Origin: Kuschelorhynchus macadamiae
Lineage: Eukaryota > Arthropoda > Insecta > Coleoptera > Curculionidae
Direction of reading: 5' to 3'
Assembly (NCBI GenBank): GCA_030620095.1
Contig: JAUTXW010003406.1
Span: forward strand, 496,001-560,000
DNA: 64,000 nt
Shown here: positions 24,395 through 36,198 of the stretch, piece after piece
Numbering within the stretch: the stretch's first letter is position 1
Layout of the letters: each line of letters begins with the position of its first letter
Translations under genes and position numbers: made by a program
The notes under the pieces: generated by a model
What the model was told of the DNA's origin: nothing
The model's input: only the letters and a program-made list of their open reading frames with translations
Databases searched by the model: none

Positions 24395-24870
24395 GAATGC
24401 AGAAACGGACAAGGTTAAATTGATGTATCGAACATCGCCATTGGAACATCAATGAATGAAAAAAATGTAATGTTTTCGTTAAAACCAGAATTGGTTGAAA
24501 GTCCGATGACCGACGGGTTCACTTTGGTGAGTTTCAGGGCTGCCAACTATAGAAAAATGCTACCATATCAAGGGTGTACAACCATGTTTTAGGGTGGGAT
24601 AATGTGGAATAATAAAACACCCTTGATATCAATACCCAGAACGATGACTGGTCAAATTTACATAGAACATATTCTGGACCTGGTTGTTCGCATGTGGCGA
24701 AAAACTTTTATTCATGGATGATAATGCTACCGCACATAGGAAAAGAGCAGTGATCGAATATAAAGAAGTAGAAGGACTATCAAGGACTGGGCTTCGCGGT
24801 CGCTGGACTTAAATTCAGTCGAAAATGCTTGGGATATATTGGGAAGGTGTAAGGAAAAGAAATTAATTTT
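24395..24870 (+). pseudogene. Degraded Tc1-like transposase relic
   Basis: Pieces in shifting frames: SRF-like and TDGFTLV text near 24510, GGIMWNNKTPLI near 24595, IYIEHILDLVV, a FMDDNATAHRKRAV block (about 24715, second Asp) and WASRSLDLNSVENAWDILGR (about 24790, the third acidic block, with SPDLN changed to SLDLN). Many stops and indels. The family assignment is secure from block order, the boundaries are not. Confidence 0.6.
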
Positions 24871-24888
24871 TTGCAGGTTTTCCTAACC

Positions 24889-25290
24889 TTATTGAAGCCG
24901 CTGTGGAGAATGCAATGCAATTAAGCGGGTTTGTAGTCTTTTAAGTGGCAAGTCTAGTCTTTTTTCAGAAGAGGTGACTGCAGTATCGTCTGCAAACAAA
25001 TATAAGTTTGAGTTTTTGTTTTTGTGAATATCTGCTGTAAATAAGTTGAAAAGCAGTGATGAGAGAGGTGACCGTTTGGGGACCTCTACCCTAATTTTCC
25101 TAGCATTAGAGGTGTATCCGTGTATGGACACGACAAATTATCTGTCAACAAGAGAAGATCTTATAGTTTTAGTTAAATGGCTTGATATGCCCTGTCTCAA
25201 CAATTTAATTATTAAGCCTTTGTGCCGGGTTTTATCAATCAGTTTTAACAGAGATATTGCGCCTGTATGTTGTCGTTAAATGCTTTGAAA
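24889..25290 (-). pseudogene. Jockey-like LINE RT fragment
   Basis: The minus-strand frame reads KRSPLSSLLFNLFTADIHK and LYLFADDTAVTSSEK, the core RT motifs (GVPQGSPLSPLLFN-like and FADD) of an APE-type LINE. Upstream on the minus strand to about 25290 more RT text is scattered among stops. Only a few hundred bases remain. Confidence 0.7.
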
Positions 25291-26569
25291 ATGTCACTAG
25301 CGAATCTATATTTTATAATTCAATTCGTTCAAGAACGATCTAGAAAATTGTTGAAGAATCTGTGTACTCCAGGGTGAAAATAATTAAGCCTTATACAACA
25401 GTCCAGAAGGAATCCTGACACTAACATAGTGGTCACATGGACCAAAAACTAAAGTAATTCTAATTCATTAAAATAACAAATACAATACCATTCACCTAAA
25501 ACTTTACAATCCTATAAGTAAGACTAAAATTGTAACAATATATTAATATTATTATATACTGACATCTCTATTTGCAGTAATTGCTAAACTGCCCAATGTT
25601 TTTAAAGTATAATCGATATTAACGCTACATTAAAAAATCTCGTGATGAAAATTTAATTTTCTACATTGCCCTAGTTATTTTCTGGATTCTTCGTTTCCAG
25701 ACCCTACCTAAGCAATAAAAAAAAGGCAGAGGGGAGGCATTCCGAATAGCTTGACGAATTAAATGGGTTTAAAATGTCAATAAAAACACTTGAGCATGGA
25801 TCGATAGAATTTAATTTTCAAGTGACTAACAGGTATTAGAGCTTTGTAATTTATTATATAAGCGACAAAGTTTTGGAAGTTCGCATTAACCTCGAATTAA
25901 TTGTACTACTTTCATACTGACAAAATTTACAGAAAAAATCTGACATGAATGTAATTAATTTTTCGATAGTTTGAAGAACTTTATACTGAACATATTATTT
26001 GATTTCCGTCTGTCGGACTGCCTGTCAGTCTGTCCGTCTGTACGCGGCATAGCTCAAAGACTACTTATCCGGTTGACTTTGTTCAACAATCAAAGGTCAT
26101 AAGGGGACGTAATATTTATATAATAATAATAATCATAAATAAATAACTTAATAAAAATATAATAAATAAATTATGGCTTGTAGTATTTTTACAACAACAA
26201 GTCGGTGTTTACGTAGCGACATTTGGGATAATACTCTATTATTTGGGTATATTAAATTCTCGTGTTTAGAAAATTATCAAAGATAGAACGTGTCAATTTA
26301 TATTTCAGACATTTGAAATATACAATTTGGTGTGCAACTAGGGTAAAATTATCGACGAAACTTATTTTGATAACTGTTTTCATATTATAGGTGTATATTT
26401 TAACACTACACTGATATTTTATTTGTGAAATTATTTTGACTACTATGCGATTAAAAACTCGGTATCAGTTTTCATTATTGCTTAGTTGCAGTATATATTA
26501 TAAAAAAATGGAATACTTTTCACCCCCAAAAAGAAATGTATTTAGAAGGTTATTGTCAAAATCGATAGT
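25291..26569. other. Gene-free stretch with CTGTC-rich patch
   Basis: No gene. Positions about 26007-26042 are a short run of CTGTC/CCGTC units, followed by an agctcaaagactacttatcc segment of the sort seen in dispersed insect repeats. Short AAT/ATAAT runs occur at 26120-26170. Confidence 0.4.
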
Positions 26570-26836
26570 ATTTTTGGTAGTTTTAATGATTCGTCCCGTT
26601 TATTCGAATCACCTTGTTTTTCAATTTCTATGGTTTGGTCTTATAATGTTCTATACTGGCAATCTACCTACATCCATCGAAATTTATTTTGTGGCCGGTT
26701 TCCTGATGATGTAAGAATAGAGCTTATGCTCTTCCACTCTTGCTGATATTCGCCTGTTAGTTTGCCCCACTTACATCTTTTCACAGTCCTGCCACGCAAT
26801 GCTGTATACTCCGTGGTTTTCCAGTTTGATTTTATT
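26570..26836 (-). pseudogene. PLE-A third copy, GIY-YIG part (minus strand)
   Basis: The minus strand reads KIKSNWKTTEYTALRG-type text in one frame and the GIY-YIG-matching sequence in others, colinear with the PLE-A left arm at about 3640-3935, with a deletion after EEHKL. Truncated at the 3' side and heavily frameshifted. Confidence 0.75.
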
Positions 26837-26849
26837 TTTGAAAGGGAGT

Positions 26850-26973
26850 CTCTATTCGGACGCGAGAAAGAAAGCTTCGAAAATGCCAAATGTGATTTTG
26901 GCGAAACGTCAGCAAAACTGTTCTTTTCAGAACGGCAGTAGTAAACGGATGTACACCCGGAATGAAAACACAT
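26850..26973 (+). mobile_element. PLE-A 3' tail in inverted orientation
   Basis: On the plus strand aatgccaaatgtgattttgg, gcgaaacgtcagcaaaactg and gtacacccggaatgaaaaca match the 3' tail of the PLE-A right arm (4898-4985). It meets the minus-strand part at about 26836-26850 and ends at (TA)n, so this locus is again a head-to-head joint. Confidence 0.75.
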
Positions 26974-27166
<193 letters not shown>

Positions 27167-27169
<3 letters not shown>

Positions 27170-28220
27170 GGTGTTCCGGATAAGAATGAACTCTACAAGA
27201 ATCTCGAAAACTAGCAGAGATGCAGAGATGTTTAAATTAGAGAAAAGTTGCACTCCACTGAACTCTGCAAAATGATGTTTTCAGATTTGGAACATTCCGA
27301 GTACTTCCGAAGAAATTAAGAAAAAACCGAAAACCCGCGATTTCGTTTTTATTTTTTTCTGGTTCTATAATCAAAAATATTGGAAAACAAATTTTACATT
27401 TTCATTGTCACTTTTTCTCCTCTACCAGATGGCATCATTGGATTTCGAATCCGACGTTTCGTTTTTTCACAACCACCATCAACTTTATTTTTTTAAATAG
27501 TCGAAAAAAATTGTTGTGTGCTTAATAAGCTCTATTTTTAACTCTAAATTCAATGACATATCACACTTTACATTTATTCGATGTTTCGAATTCAAAAACC
27601 AACATCAGTGATATTCGATGATGATTTAAATCGCTTTAAATACTGTTGTTACACCTGATACTAACACAAATAAAATAATTATTCATTTTTTTAAAGTCTA
27701 CGGTCAGAGCTAGATCAAAATAAATTTTGCGTTACTATAGCAAGTTTTGCTTCTCGACAAGATAAACTACTCAGATTTTTGTTCCGGCGTTTCGTTTTTG
27801 CGGAATTATCATCGAATATAACTGATGATGGTTTTTTGAGTCCGAAACGTCGAATAAATGCAAAGTGCGGTATGTCATTGAATTTAGAATTAAAAATAGA
27901 GCTTATTATGCGCACAACAATTTTTTTCGACTATTTAAAAAAATAAAGTTCATGGTGGTTGTAAAGAAACGAAACGTCGGATTAGAAATCCAATGATGCC
28001 ATCTTGTAGAGGAGAAAAAGTGACAATGAAAATGTAAAATTTGTTTTCCAATATTTTTGAAAATAGAGCCAGAAGAAAATAAAAACGAAATGGGGAGTTT
28101 TTACTTAATTTCTTCGGAAGTACTCTGAATGTTCCAAATCTGAAAACGTCATCTTGCAGAGTTCAGTGGAACTCAACTTTTTTCTATTTTAAACATCTCC
28201 CTCAGAGTTCATTCTTACCC

Positions 28221-28224
<4 letters not shown>
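27167..28224. mobile_element. Foldback (long-TIR) non-autonomous DNA element, copy 1
   Basis: The left end is cagggtgttccggataagaa at 27167. The right end, reverse-complemented, is tgtccgggtaagaatgaact at about 28222, missing the cagggtg tip and 27 bp inside. The two halves are inverted repeats almost to the centre (about 27600-27830). No transposase. The arms contain several gaaacgtc motifs. Confidence 0.8.
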
Positions 28225-28276
<52 letters not shown>

Positions 28277-28315
28277 TATATAATATATATTTATATATAT
28301 ATATATATATATATA
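28225..28315. repeat. (TA)n microsatellite at PLE-B left flank
   Basis: A TA run with a few TAATA and TTA breaks, between the foldback element and the left end of PLE-B. Confidence 0.95.
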
Positions 28316-28346
28316 AGCAGGTACTATCGACCGTATATAAATTATA

Positions 28347-30436
28347 AAAAGGTTTTGGTTTCGGGTCTAGCGGTCAGTGGATAAGAAAAAAAAACTCTTT
28401 TTTCCTTAAGTGCTCAATATTTCGCCAATGTTTATTAGCTTCATCAGGAGCAGCTACAAGATTAACAGAAAACAAAATTAAAATATTACGCTAGCGTTAA
28501 AATTTATATAAAACAAACAAAAAAAAAAAAAAAACAAGAAACATTAGGTACTTTTTAAAATTACTTACAAGAAAGTAGAGTCAAACTCTGTAAAATTTGA
28601 ACATTGTCACGTTCGCAACAGCACAAACAATGTAGCGTTATCAACAAATAACCATAGCTCGATCAATCGGAATGCAAGAAAAAATGCACAATAAATCCTT
28701 ATCAGTGTAAACTATCTTAGGTGCTAATAATTATTTCTACGAGGAGTATGTACAGTATGGAATTAAAAAGGATCACATTAAATTTAACAGATTACAATAA
28801 ATATTACTTAACTGATTTGTGTCTGATTTATAATTTATACATCTATTATTCCTATTAATATGAAACATTTCCAGAAACAATCTTTTTTTATAGTTGGATG
28901 CAATTTCCAAAATTTTTACATTTGCAAAATCAAAATTATGGCCAGTTTTTTTATTATGTTCAGCTAACGCACAGGAGTTTTTTCCTAAACGGCAATCACT
29001 CTTGTGGCCAGTGATTCTTTGTCGAAGCCATTGTGAAGTTTGGCCAATATACTGTCCATCACATTCCAAACACGATAACTCGTACACTACATTACTATTA
29101 AACAACAAAGGTGTTTTATCTTTGACTCTAGAAAACAGATTAAAATTTTTTATTGTGTTGTATTTCACTACCTTAATCTCTGGAAAGGATTTAAATAATT
29201 TTGAAATGTTGTTAGTAAGGCCAGTAATAAAGGGCAGTTTTCTATATTTAAGGGTAATGGGTTGATTTTCTTCCGTGGGACCATCGAATGAATTTGAGTT
29301 GTAAATTAATTTTCTTAAAATGTGTGCAGGATAACCGTTATTTAAGAACATCTGTAACAATTTCTTTAAGTTTTTTTGTAAAAATGAATCATCGGAAATA
29401 TGCGTTACCCTATTTTTCATCGCTATTACTGTATTGTATTTTTGATTTTTTGGATGGTTAGAAAAATAATTTAGAAACCTACCTGATGCCGTAGGTTTCT
29501 GATACCAATCCAAAATAATTACGTTATTGGGGTTTCTAATTACTTTAGTGTCCAAGAAGGGCACACTACGTTGGGATTCTTTTTCTATGGTAAACTGAAT
29601 ATTATCGTGAAAATCATTAAAATATTGTAGGGTTAGATCTGCACTATCATAGGGAACTGCACAAATTACATCGTCTACGTATTTATATATAAAAGGCATA
29701 CGAAAAGGTAATTTAGGGATAACACTGCCAAACAAGTTATCTAGAACAATTGTTGCAAGAATCGGGCTAATCGGTGAGCCCATAGGAGTACCAAAAATTT
29801 GTTTATAAAACGAATTGTTAAAACTAAAGTACGTATTGTTAAAAATAAATTTAATTAATGTTATGAAATTATTTTTCGAAAGGGTGGTGAATTGCTTAAT
29901 TGTGTTCCATTTTGTGTTTAATATATCAATTACTAGGTTAACAGGAATATTCGTAAACAGAGACACAACATCTAAAGAGATTAATACATAATTATTTGGC
30001 AATTGAAGGTTTCCTACGGAATTAACAAACGTAAAGGTATCTTTAATGTTATAGTCGGTTTCATCTGCCAAAGCATTCGTTAAAATGTCTGCTAAAAATT
30101 TGGATATACAATAGGTAGTGGAATTAATGGAACTAATTATTGGACGAAAAGGAACATTTGCCTTGTGTATTTTAGGTAAACAATATAGTTTAGGGGAAGA
30201 TGAATTATATATTATAAGTTGTTTATATTCTTGATCAGTAATCTCTTTTTTAGTTTTTATGTTTTTTATTAATTCATTATATGTATTTTGTACAGATGTT
30301 GTTGGGTCTTTATTTAATTTTGTATAGGTGGAAACGTCTTGTAACATTGTTTCAGTTTTATTGATGTATTCAAGTTTGTCAATCGCGACGGTGCATCCAC
30401 CCTTATCAGACTGCAATATGTAAAGGTCAGGATGAG
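28347..30436 (-). repeat. PLE-B inverted repeat, left arm
   Basis: Reverse complement of 31092-33149. By eye the only differences are a 28-nt block at 28381-28408 and a 4-nt indel beside an A/T run (about 28515). Confidence 0.95.
28411..28452 (-). ncRNA. Hammerhead-ribozyme-like fold, PLE-B left copy
   Basis: On the minus strand, downstream of the ORF: stem I 5' strand UGCUC (28448-28452), core CUGAUGA (28441-28447), one extra A, stem II GCUAAU/AUUGGC with AAAC loop, GAAA, a possible 2-bp stem III (AU/AU, no loop), U, and stem I 3' strand GAGCA (28411-28415). Hammerhead motifs with tiny stem III are established in Penelope-like terminal repeats. The extra A before stem II is a departure from the canonical core. 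No activity is shown. Confidence 0.55.
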
Positions 30437-31091
30437 ATTTTAAAAATATTTTAGATTTATTATACAATACATTTAATTGATTTGGTTTTTCTTTGTGTGA
30501 GTTTTGCAAAAAATTGGTAACTATGTTGGTAGCCCGTGCCCTTAGCAAATCCTTAGATTCCTTGGGAACATCATCTATGATGCTCTCAAGGTCGGCCATA
30601 AAAACGTTTGACTTAAAGTCTTTATCTGAGCACCTCCAAATTTTTCCCAAAGAAAGAAAGTCTGATATATCGCGTGGGATATCAACAGATGATATGTTAT
30701 CAAACCACTTGTTGTTGTCAATAAACAAACGATTATGTGAAAAGCTTCTTTCTTTTAACTTATTAAATTTTTTTATGTTATCATGTTTTACTTTTTTAAA
30801 TTTGTTATTAAAAGTTCGTTTCAATCTGTTTTCAAATTCATATACGATATGATGCGGTAAGATATCCAATAAATTGGATTTTATTTGTATTGTTTTTTTA
30901 ATATTTCCAGAAATGTTATCACATGTTATTCTGATCTCTAACGACAAAGTCTTTTTACAATTTCTAGAGATAAAATTATCTACTCTACTATTATTTACAA
31001 AATTATTACCTATAACCAACACATTATGAACATTCCTTATACCATCATGAATGTGCCTTAGCTCAATGTTGGAACTCCTACATCGTAACAA
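28773..31091 (-). CDS. PLE-B: reverse transcriptase with GIY-YIG endonuclease, 772-codon open frame
   Basis: A long open frame on the minus strand of a Penelope-like retroelement. It starts at the arm junction with a TTG, so the true 5' end is missing. Residues 1-225 are the N-terminal region (WRCSDKDFKSNVFMADLESI, RATNIVTNFLQNSHKEKPN). RT motifs follow: LQSDKGGCTVAIDK, LYCLPKIHKANVPFRPIIS, SLDVVSLFTNIP (about 372), IFGTPMGSPISPILATIV (about 433) and KYVDDV (471-474). A linker leads to the GIY-YIG nuclease at about 668-755 (VVYELSCLECDGQYIGQTS, RITGHKSDCR, CALAEHNKKTGHNFDF). These two domains define the family. The frame has no internal stop. The absence of a 5' end and start codon makes the copy incomplete. 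Confidence 0.92.
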   Translation of the reverse strand: MLRCRSSNIELRHIHDGIRNVHNVLVIGNNFVNNSRVDNFISRNCKKTLSLEIRITCDNISGNIKKTIQIKSNLLDILPHHIVYEFENRLKRTFNNKFKKVKHDNIKKFNKLKERSFSHNRLFIDNNKWFDNISSVDIPRDISDFLSLGKIWRCSDKDFKSNVFMADLESIIDDVPKESKDLLRARATNIVTNFLQNSHKEKPNQLNVLYNKSKIFLKSHPDLYILQSDKGGCTVAIDKLEYINKTETMLQDVSTYTKLNKDPTTSVQNTYNELIKNIKTKKEITDQEYKQLIIYNSSSPKLYCLPKIHKANVPFRPIISSINSTTYCISKFLADILTNALADETDYNIKDTFTFVNSVGNLQLPNNYVLISLDVVSLFTNIPVNLVIDILNTKWNTIKQFTTLSKNNFITLIKFIFNNTYFSFNNSFYKQIFGTPMGSPISPILATIVLDNLFGSVIPKLPFRMPFIYKYVDDVICAVPYDSADLTLQYFNDFHDNIQFTIEKESQRSVPFLDTKVIRNPNNVIILDWYQKPTASGRFLNYFSNHPKNQKYNTVIAMKNRVTHISDDSFLQKNLKKLLQMFLNNGYPAHILRKLIYNSNSFDGPTEENQPITLKYRKLPFITGLTNNISKLFKSFPEIKVVKYNTIKNFNLFSRVKDKTPLLFNSNVVYELSCLECDGQYIGQTSQWLRQRITGHKSDCRLGKNSCALAEHNKKTGHNFDFANVKILEIASNYKKRLFLEMFHINRNNRCINYKSDTNQLSNIYCNLLNLM
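30437..31091 (-). other. Spacer of PLE-B inverted repeat (unique 5' part of left copy)
   Basis: 655 bp found only in the left, longer copy; it encodes residues about 1-218 of the minus-strand frame. The right copy begins at its outer edge (31092). Confidence 0.85.
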
Positions 31092-31111
31092 CTCATCCTG
31101 ACCTTTACATA

Positions 31112-32755
31112 TTGCAGTCTGATAAGGGTGGATGCACCGTCGCGATTGACAAACTTGAATACATCAATAAAACTGAAACAATGTTACAAGACGTTTCCAC
31201 CTATACAAAATTAAATAAAGACCCAACAACATCTGTACAAAATACATATAATGAATTAATAAAAAACATAAAAACGAAAAAAGAGATTACTGATCAAGAA
31301 TATAAACAACTTATAATATATAATTCATCTTCCCCTAAACTATATTGTTTACCTAAAATACACAAGGCAAATGTTCCTTTTCGTCCAATAATTAGTTCCA
31401 TTAATTCCACTACCTATTGTATATCCAAATTTTTAGCAGACATTTTAACGAATGCTTTGGCAGATGAAACCGACTATAACATTAAAGATACCTTTACGTT
31501 TGTTAATTCCGTAGGAAACCTTCAATTGCCAAATAATTATGTATTAATCTCTTTAGATGTTGTGTCTCTGTTTACGAATATTCCTGTTAACCTAGTAATT
31601 GATATATTAAACACAAAATGGAACACAATTAAGCAATTCACCACCCTTTCGAAAAATAATTTCATAACATTAATTAAATTTATTTTTAACAATACGTACT
31701 TTAGTTTTAACAATTCGTTTTATAAACAAATTTTTGGTACTCCTATGGGCTCACCGATTAGCCCGATTCTTGCAACAATTGTTCTAGATAACTTGTTTGG
31801 CAGTGTTATCCCTAAATTACCTTTTCGTATGCCTTTTATATATAAATACGTAGACGATGTAATTTGTGCAGTTCCCTATGATAGTGCAGATCTAACCCTA
31901 CAATATTTTAATGATTTTCACGATAATATTCAGTTTACCATAGAAAAAGAATCCCAACGTAGTGTGCCTTTCTTGGACACTAAAGTAATTAGAAACCCCA
32001 ATAACGTAATTATTTTGGATTGGTATCAGAAACCTACGGCATCAGGTAGGTTTCTAAATTATTTTTCTAACCATCCAAAAAATCAAAAATACAATACAGT
32101 AATAGCGATGAAAAATAGGGTAACGCATATTTCCGATGATTCATTTTTACAAAAAAACTTAAAGAAATTGTTACAGATGTTCTTAAATAACGGTTATCCT
32201 GCACACATTTTAAGAAAATTAATTTACAACTCAAATTCATTCGATGGTCCCACGGAAGAAAATCAACCCATTACCCTTAAATATAGAAAACTGCCCTTTA
32301 TTACTGGCCTTACTAACAACATTTCAAAATTATTTAAATCCTTTCCAGAGATTAAGGTAGTGAAATACAACACAATAAAAAATTTTAATCTGTTTTCTAG
32401 AGTCAAAGATAAAACACCTTTGTTGTTTAATAGTAATGTAGTGTACGAGTTATCGTGTTTGGAATGTGATGGACAGTATATTGGCCAAACTTCACAATGG
32501 CTTCGACAAAGAATCACTGGCCACAAGAGTGATTGCCGTTTAGGAAAAAACTCCTGTGCGTTAGCTGAACATAATAAAAAAACTGGCCATAATTTTGATT
32601 TTGCAAATGTAAAAATTTTGGAAATTGCATCCAACTATAAAAAAAGATTGTTTCTGGAAATGTTTCATATTAATAGGAATAATAGATGTATAAATTATAA
32701 ATCAGACACAAATCAGTTAAGTAATATTTATTGTAATCTGTTAAATTTAATGTGA
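31112..32755 (+). pseudogene. PLE-B inverted copy, 5'-truncated RT and GIY-YIG frame
   Basis: The 547-codon frame appears identical, residue for residue, to codons 226-772 of the minus-strand copy: LQSDKGG motif, PKIHKANVPFRPII, SLDVVSLF, GTPMGSPISPIL, YKYVDDV and the GIY-YIG block ending CNLLNLM. It lacks the N-terminal 225 codons and has no ATG near its start (TTG), so it is a 5'-truncated copy. Identity over about 2 kb indicates a single recent event. An assembly artefact is possible but less likely given the two indels between arms. Confidence 0.9.
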
Positions 32756-33071
32756 TCCTTTTTAATTCCATACTGTACATACTCCTCGTAGAAATAATTA
32801 TTAGCACCTAAGATAGTTTACACTGATAAGGATTTATTGTGCATTTTTTCTTGCATTCCGATTGATCGAGCTATGGTTATTTGTTGATAACGCTACATTG
32901 TTTGTGCTGTTGCGAACGTGACAATGTTCAAATTTTACAGAGTTTGACTCTACTTTCTTGTAAGTAATTTTAAAAAGTACCTAATGTTTCTTGTTTTTTT
33001 TTTTTTTTTGTTTTATATAAATTTTAACGCTAGCGTAATATTTTAATTTTGTTTTCTGTTAATCTTGTAGC

Positions 33072-33113
33072 TGCTCCTGATGAAGCTAATAAACATTGGC
33101 GAAATATTGAGCA
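33072..33113 (+). ncRNA. Hammerhead-ribozyme-like fold, PLE-B right copy
   Basis: Same 42-nt fold in sense orientation after the right copy's ORF: UGCUC (33072-33076), CUGAUGA (33077-33083), A, GCUAAU-AAAC-AUUGGC (33085-33100), GAAA (33101-33104), UAUU, GAGCA (33109-33113). Unlike the left copy, the 28-nt block after GAGCA is absent. Confidence 0.55.
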
Positions 33114-33144
33114 CTCCACTGACCGCTAGACCCGAAACCAAAAC

Positions 33145-33794
<650 letters not shown>

Positions 33795-34504
33795 GCTACA
33801 AAAATCAAAACACGCATTGAATGTTTTTAGCAGTTCACGTCCTTTTTATGGACTTGATATTCTCAAAGCATAGGAATTTTTATTTAATAATTCTGACCAC
33901 ATTTAGCTTTTAATGTGGAAGCACAATGCGAAATGAATTGCAAATTAACGGCGTGACTTAAGCATCGTTCAAATTAAAATTATTGCTTAAAAACTCACCG
34001 AATACATTTTCAGTTAATGCAAAAATAGCTGACTTGTCTTTCTAAGAATATTGATTTGCTGGCACATCAAATGTGGTGTTATGCTTTAATTACCAAAATA
34101 AAATAAATAAAACCTATAATTTCTAGCCAAAATGAAATACTCTGTATGACCCCCAATAACCTCGTCACAATTTACCACATTTTCTAAGGAATAATTTCTA
34201 TGCAATTCGGCGTGAACTTGTGTAAGTTTGCCAAGCAAACAGAGTAAAACCACATGTAGCGTCGATAGGCGAGGTGGTAGCAAAACGATGGCTTATCAGA
34301 TAGTATTCTGTAAACTTTCCCAAATGCTCTGCAAGAATTGTAGAAATTAACGACAACAAACGGACAAATTTTCAAATTTTATTTTGTTGTTAAATAAAAT
34401 CGACTTATTTTTTGCATTTTTCGACAAATGTATTAATTCCAATGGAGTATCACTTGACCCATCTTTTAAAAAATTCAGGGATGACACCCCCGCTTAGGAG
34501 GGTA
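33795..34504. other. Gene-free stretch
   Basis: No recognisable gene or repeat. Short minus-strand frames at 34086-34375 have no motif I can support. Confidence 0.4.
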
Positions 34505-35005
34505 AAGAATTGGCTATGATTTTTGCGTGAAAAGTTGTCCCTCTGGCTGACTGTCTCTGTGTTTCTGGATTTTTATAGTTAATCGCACGGATCTAGATAT
34601 GAGGGTATTGGCCACGGCTTGAATTTGTGCTGGATGGTGGTGTGATCGAGCATTCAAATATCTGTCAGTATGTGTTGGTTTTCTATAAACGGTGTATTCA
34701 GTGTGGCCATTGTCCCGTTTTGTAAGCAGAACGTCTAAAAATGGGAGTTTGTTGTTTTTCTCTAACTCTAGCGTAAATTGTATTTTACGATTGAATTTCT
34801 GCATTACCATGTTGCCATATGGTAAATATGTCATCTACGTAACGGAGCCACATTTTGGGCTTCAGATTTGCTTTCTCAAGAGCTTCTTTCCCGAAGTATA
34901 TCATAAATAGATTGGCCACCACTGGCGATAGCGAGGATCCCATTGGAGCTCCGTTCATTTATTTGTTTATTTGCCCGTTAAATGAAAAATAAGTATTTTT
35001 AACGC
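34505..35005 (-). pseudogene. PLE-D: Penelope-like RT fragment
   Basis: On the minus strand from 35005: YFSFNGQINK, a stop, MNGAPMGSSLSPVVANLFM, then WLRYVDDIFTIWQHG, the RT core of a Penelope-like element. A frameshift near 34834 leads to NRKIQFTLELEKNNKLPFLD and VYRKPTHTDRYLNARSHH (34834-34514). The GIY-YIG part is missing. A different family from PLE-B; it could be the RT part of the PLE-A family, which cannot be tested without overlap. Confidence 0.8.
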
Positions 35006-35017
35006 AATGCTCTGACT

Positions 35018-35150
35018 AGGGGTTCGCGAGACCACGAGACTAGTCTCGTACCGAGACTTGAAAAAGTATTTCAAGACCGAGACTTGGTGTTCGAGACCGA
35101 GACCGATACCGAGACTTACCTATCGAGACTCTCGGGCTCGATCTCAAAGT
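35018..35150. repeat. GAGAC-rich short repeat cluster
   Basis: About a dozen GAGAC copies with CCGAGACTT variants in 130 bp, some inverted (gtctcg). Looks like subterminal repeats of a DNA transposon. Confidence 0.6.
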
Positions 35151-36198
35151 GAAGTAGCAAAATAACTAATGTTCATAAATTATTTGTTTTGACAAAATAA
35201 TTCAAAATATTTGTTTGGGGGCAAATTAATTGACGCAAAAAATAATTTTTCTATAATCAATTATATTATACTAGCATTGTATATGTTCTTATTATAATGA
35301 TGCTAGTGAAATAGTCATTTAAAAAACGATATAAATAACCATAAAAGAGAATTTCCCAAATTTAGAAATTCTAGTAGCGAAATTCCACTTCACATGTCGA
35401 AAACCGTAAATTGCTACCCTGTTCTCAAAGAGAGACACTTTATCACAACTATACTATACAGGATTTTGATATTGTGATCTCTATAAATTTTTAATCGGTT
35501 TTTATGTTTAATTATTGAAAGTAACTAAAATCCAAAAATTTTTAGTTTTTTGGTTCAATAATTAATAACTAATAGACTGTAACAACTAAAAACATCGCAA
35601 TATCATATTCTTATATAGTATAGATACCGTAAAGTCTCCAACAGACGAAGTAATTGTGGTGATTTTTATTTAAAAAATTTTCGACTCAAAATAAACAAAA
35701 AATTGTTAAAAAAAATCAGTGAAAATTTTCTTCTTTAATTGCTTCGATGGCTTGCTAATTAAAGAAGGTACGTGTTTTATAGAACAGTATTTTTGTATTG
35801 ATTTTGTTTGTATTTGAAAATAATGGACGATATAAAATTTTTAACTCTATGTGTATAATAAAAATAATACATATACATACGGACAAGATTTTCAACAAAA
35901 AAAACACAAAGTAGAATGTGGCTTAGGATTTTAAATAGATTATTAATAAAGCTAATTCAACTATTACGCTTAAAAAATAACGAACTGTTCTAATAACAAA
36001 GTAAAAATTTAAATTTCTAAACATACATTATAAGCATATTTTTAGATTTTATTTCAACCTATATAATAAACCTAAAAATATTACAGAAATTTTAAACTAA
36101 TATTTTACAATTTAATTTTTCAAGTTACTTTTATACCATGAATGAATATATAATAAGCATTTGTTTGAGGTTTCATTTAACATGCTTCTTAGTTTTGT

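Larger units (their letters stand above)
31092..33149 (+). repeat. PLE-B inverted repeat, right arm
   Basis: Reverse complement of 28347-30436, starting ctcatcctgacctttacata, with two small indels. Confidence 0.95.

Noticed and set aside
27715..27915. 66-codon frame in the foldback element as a real gene
   Set aside because: No known domain and the element is non-autonomous; reported as a finding, not as a CDS.
28894..29265. 123-codon frame antisense to PLE-B, present again at 32263-32634
   Set aside because: Both are mirror shadows of the GIY-YIG region; identical because the arms are identical.
31112..31114. Start codons at the 5' ends of the PLE-B frames
   Set aside because: The codons are TTG and lie at a junction; they are not true initiation sites.
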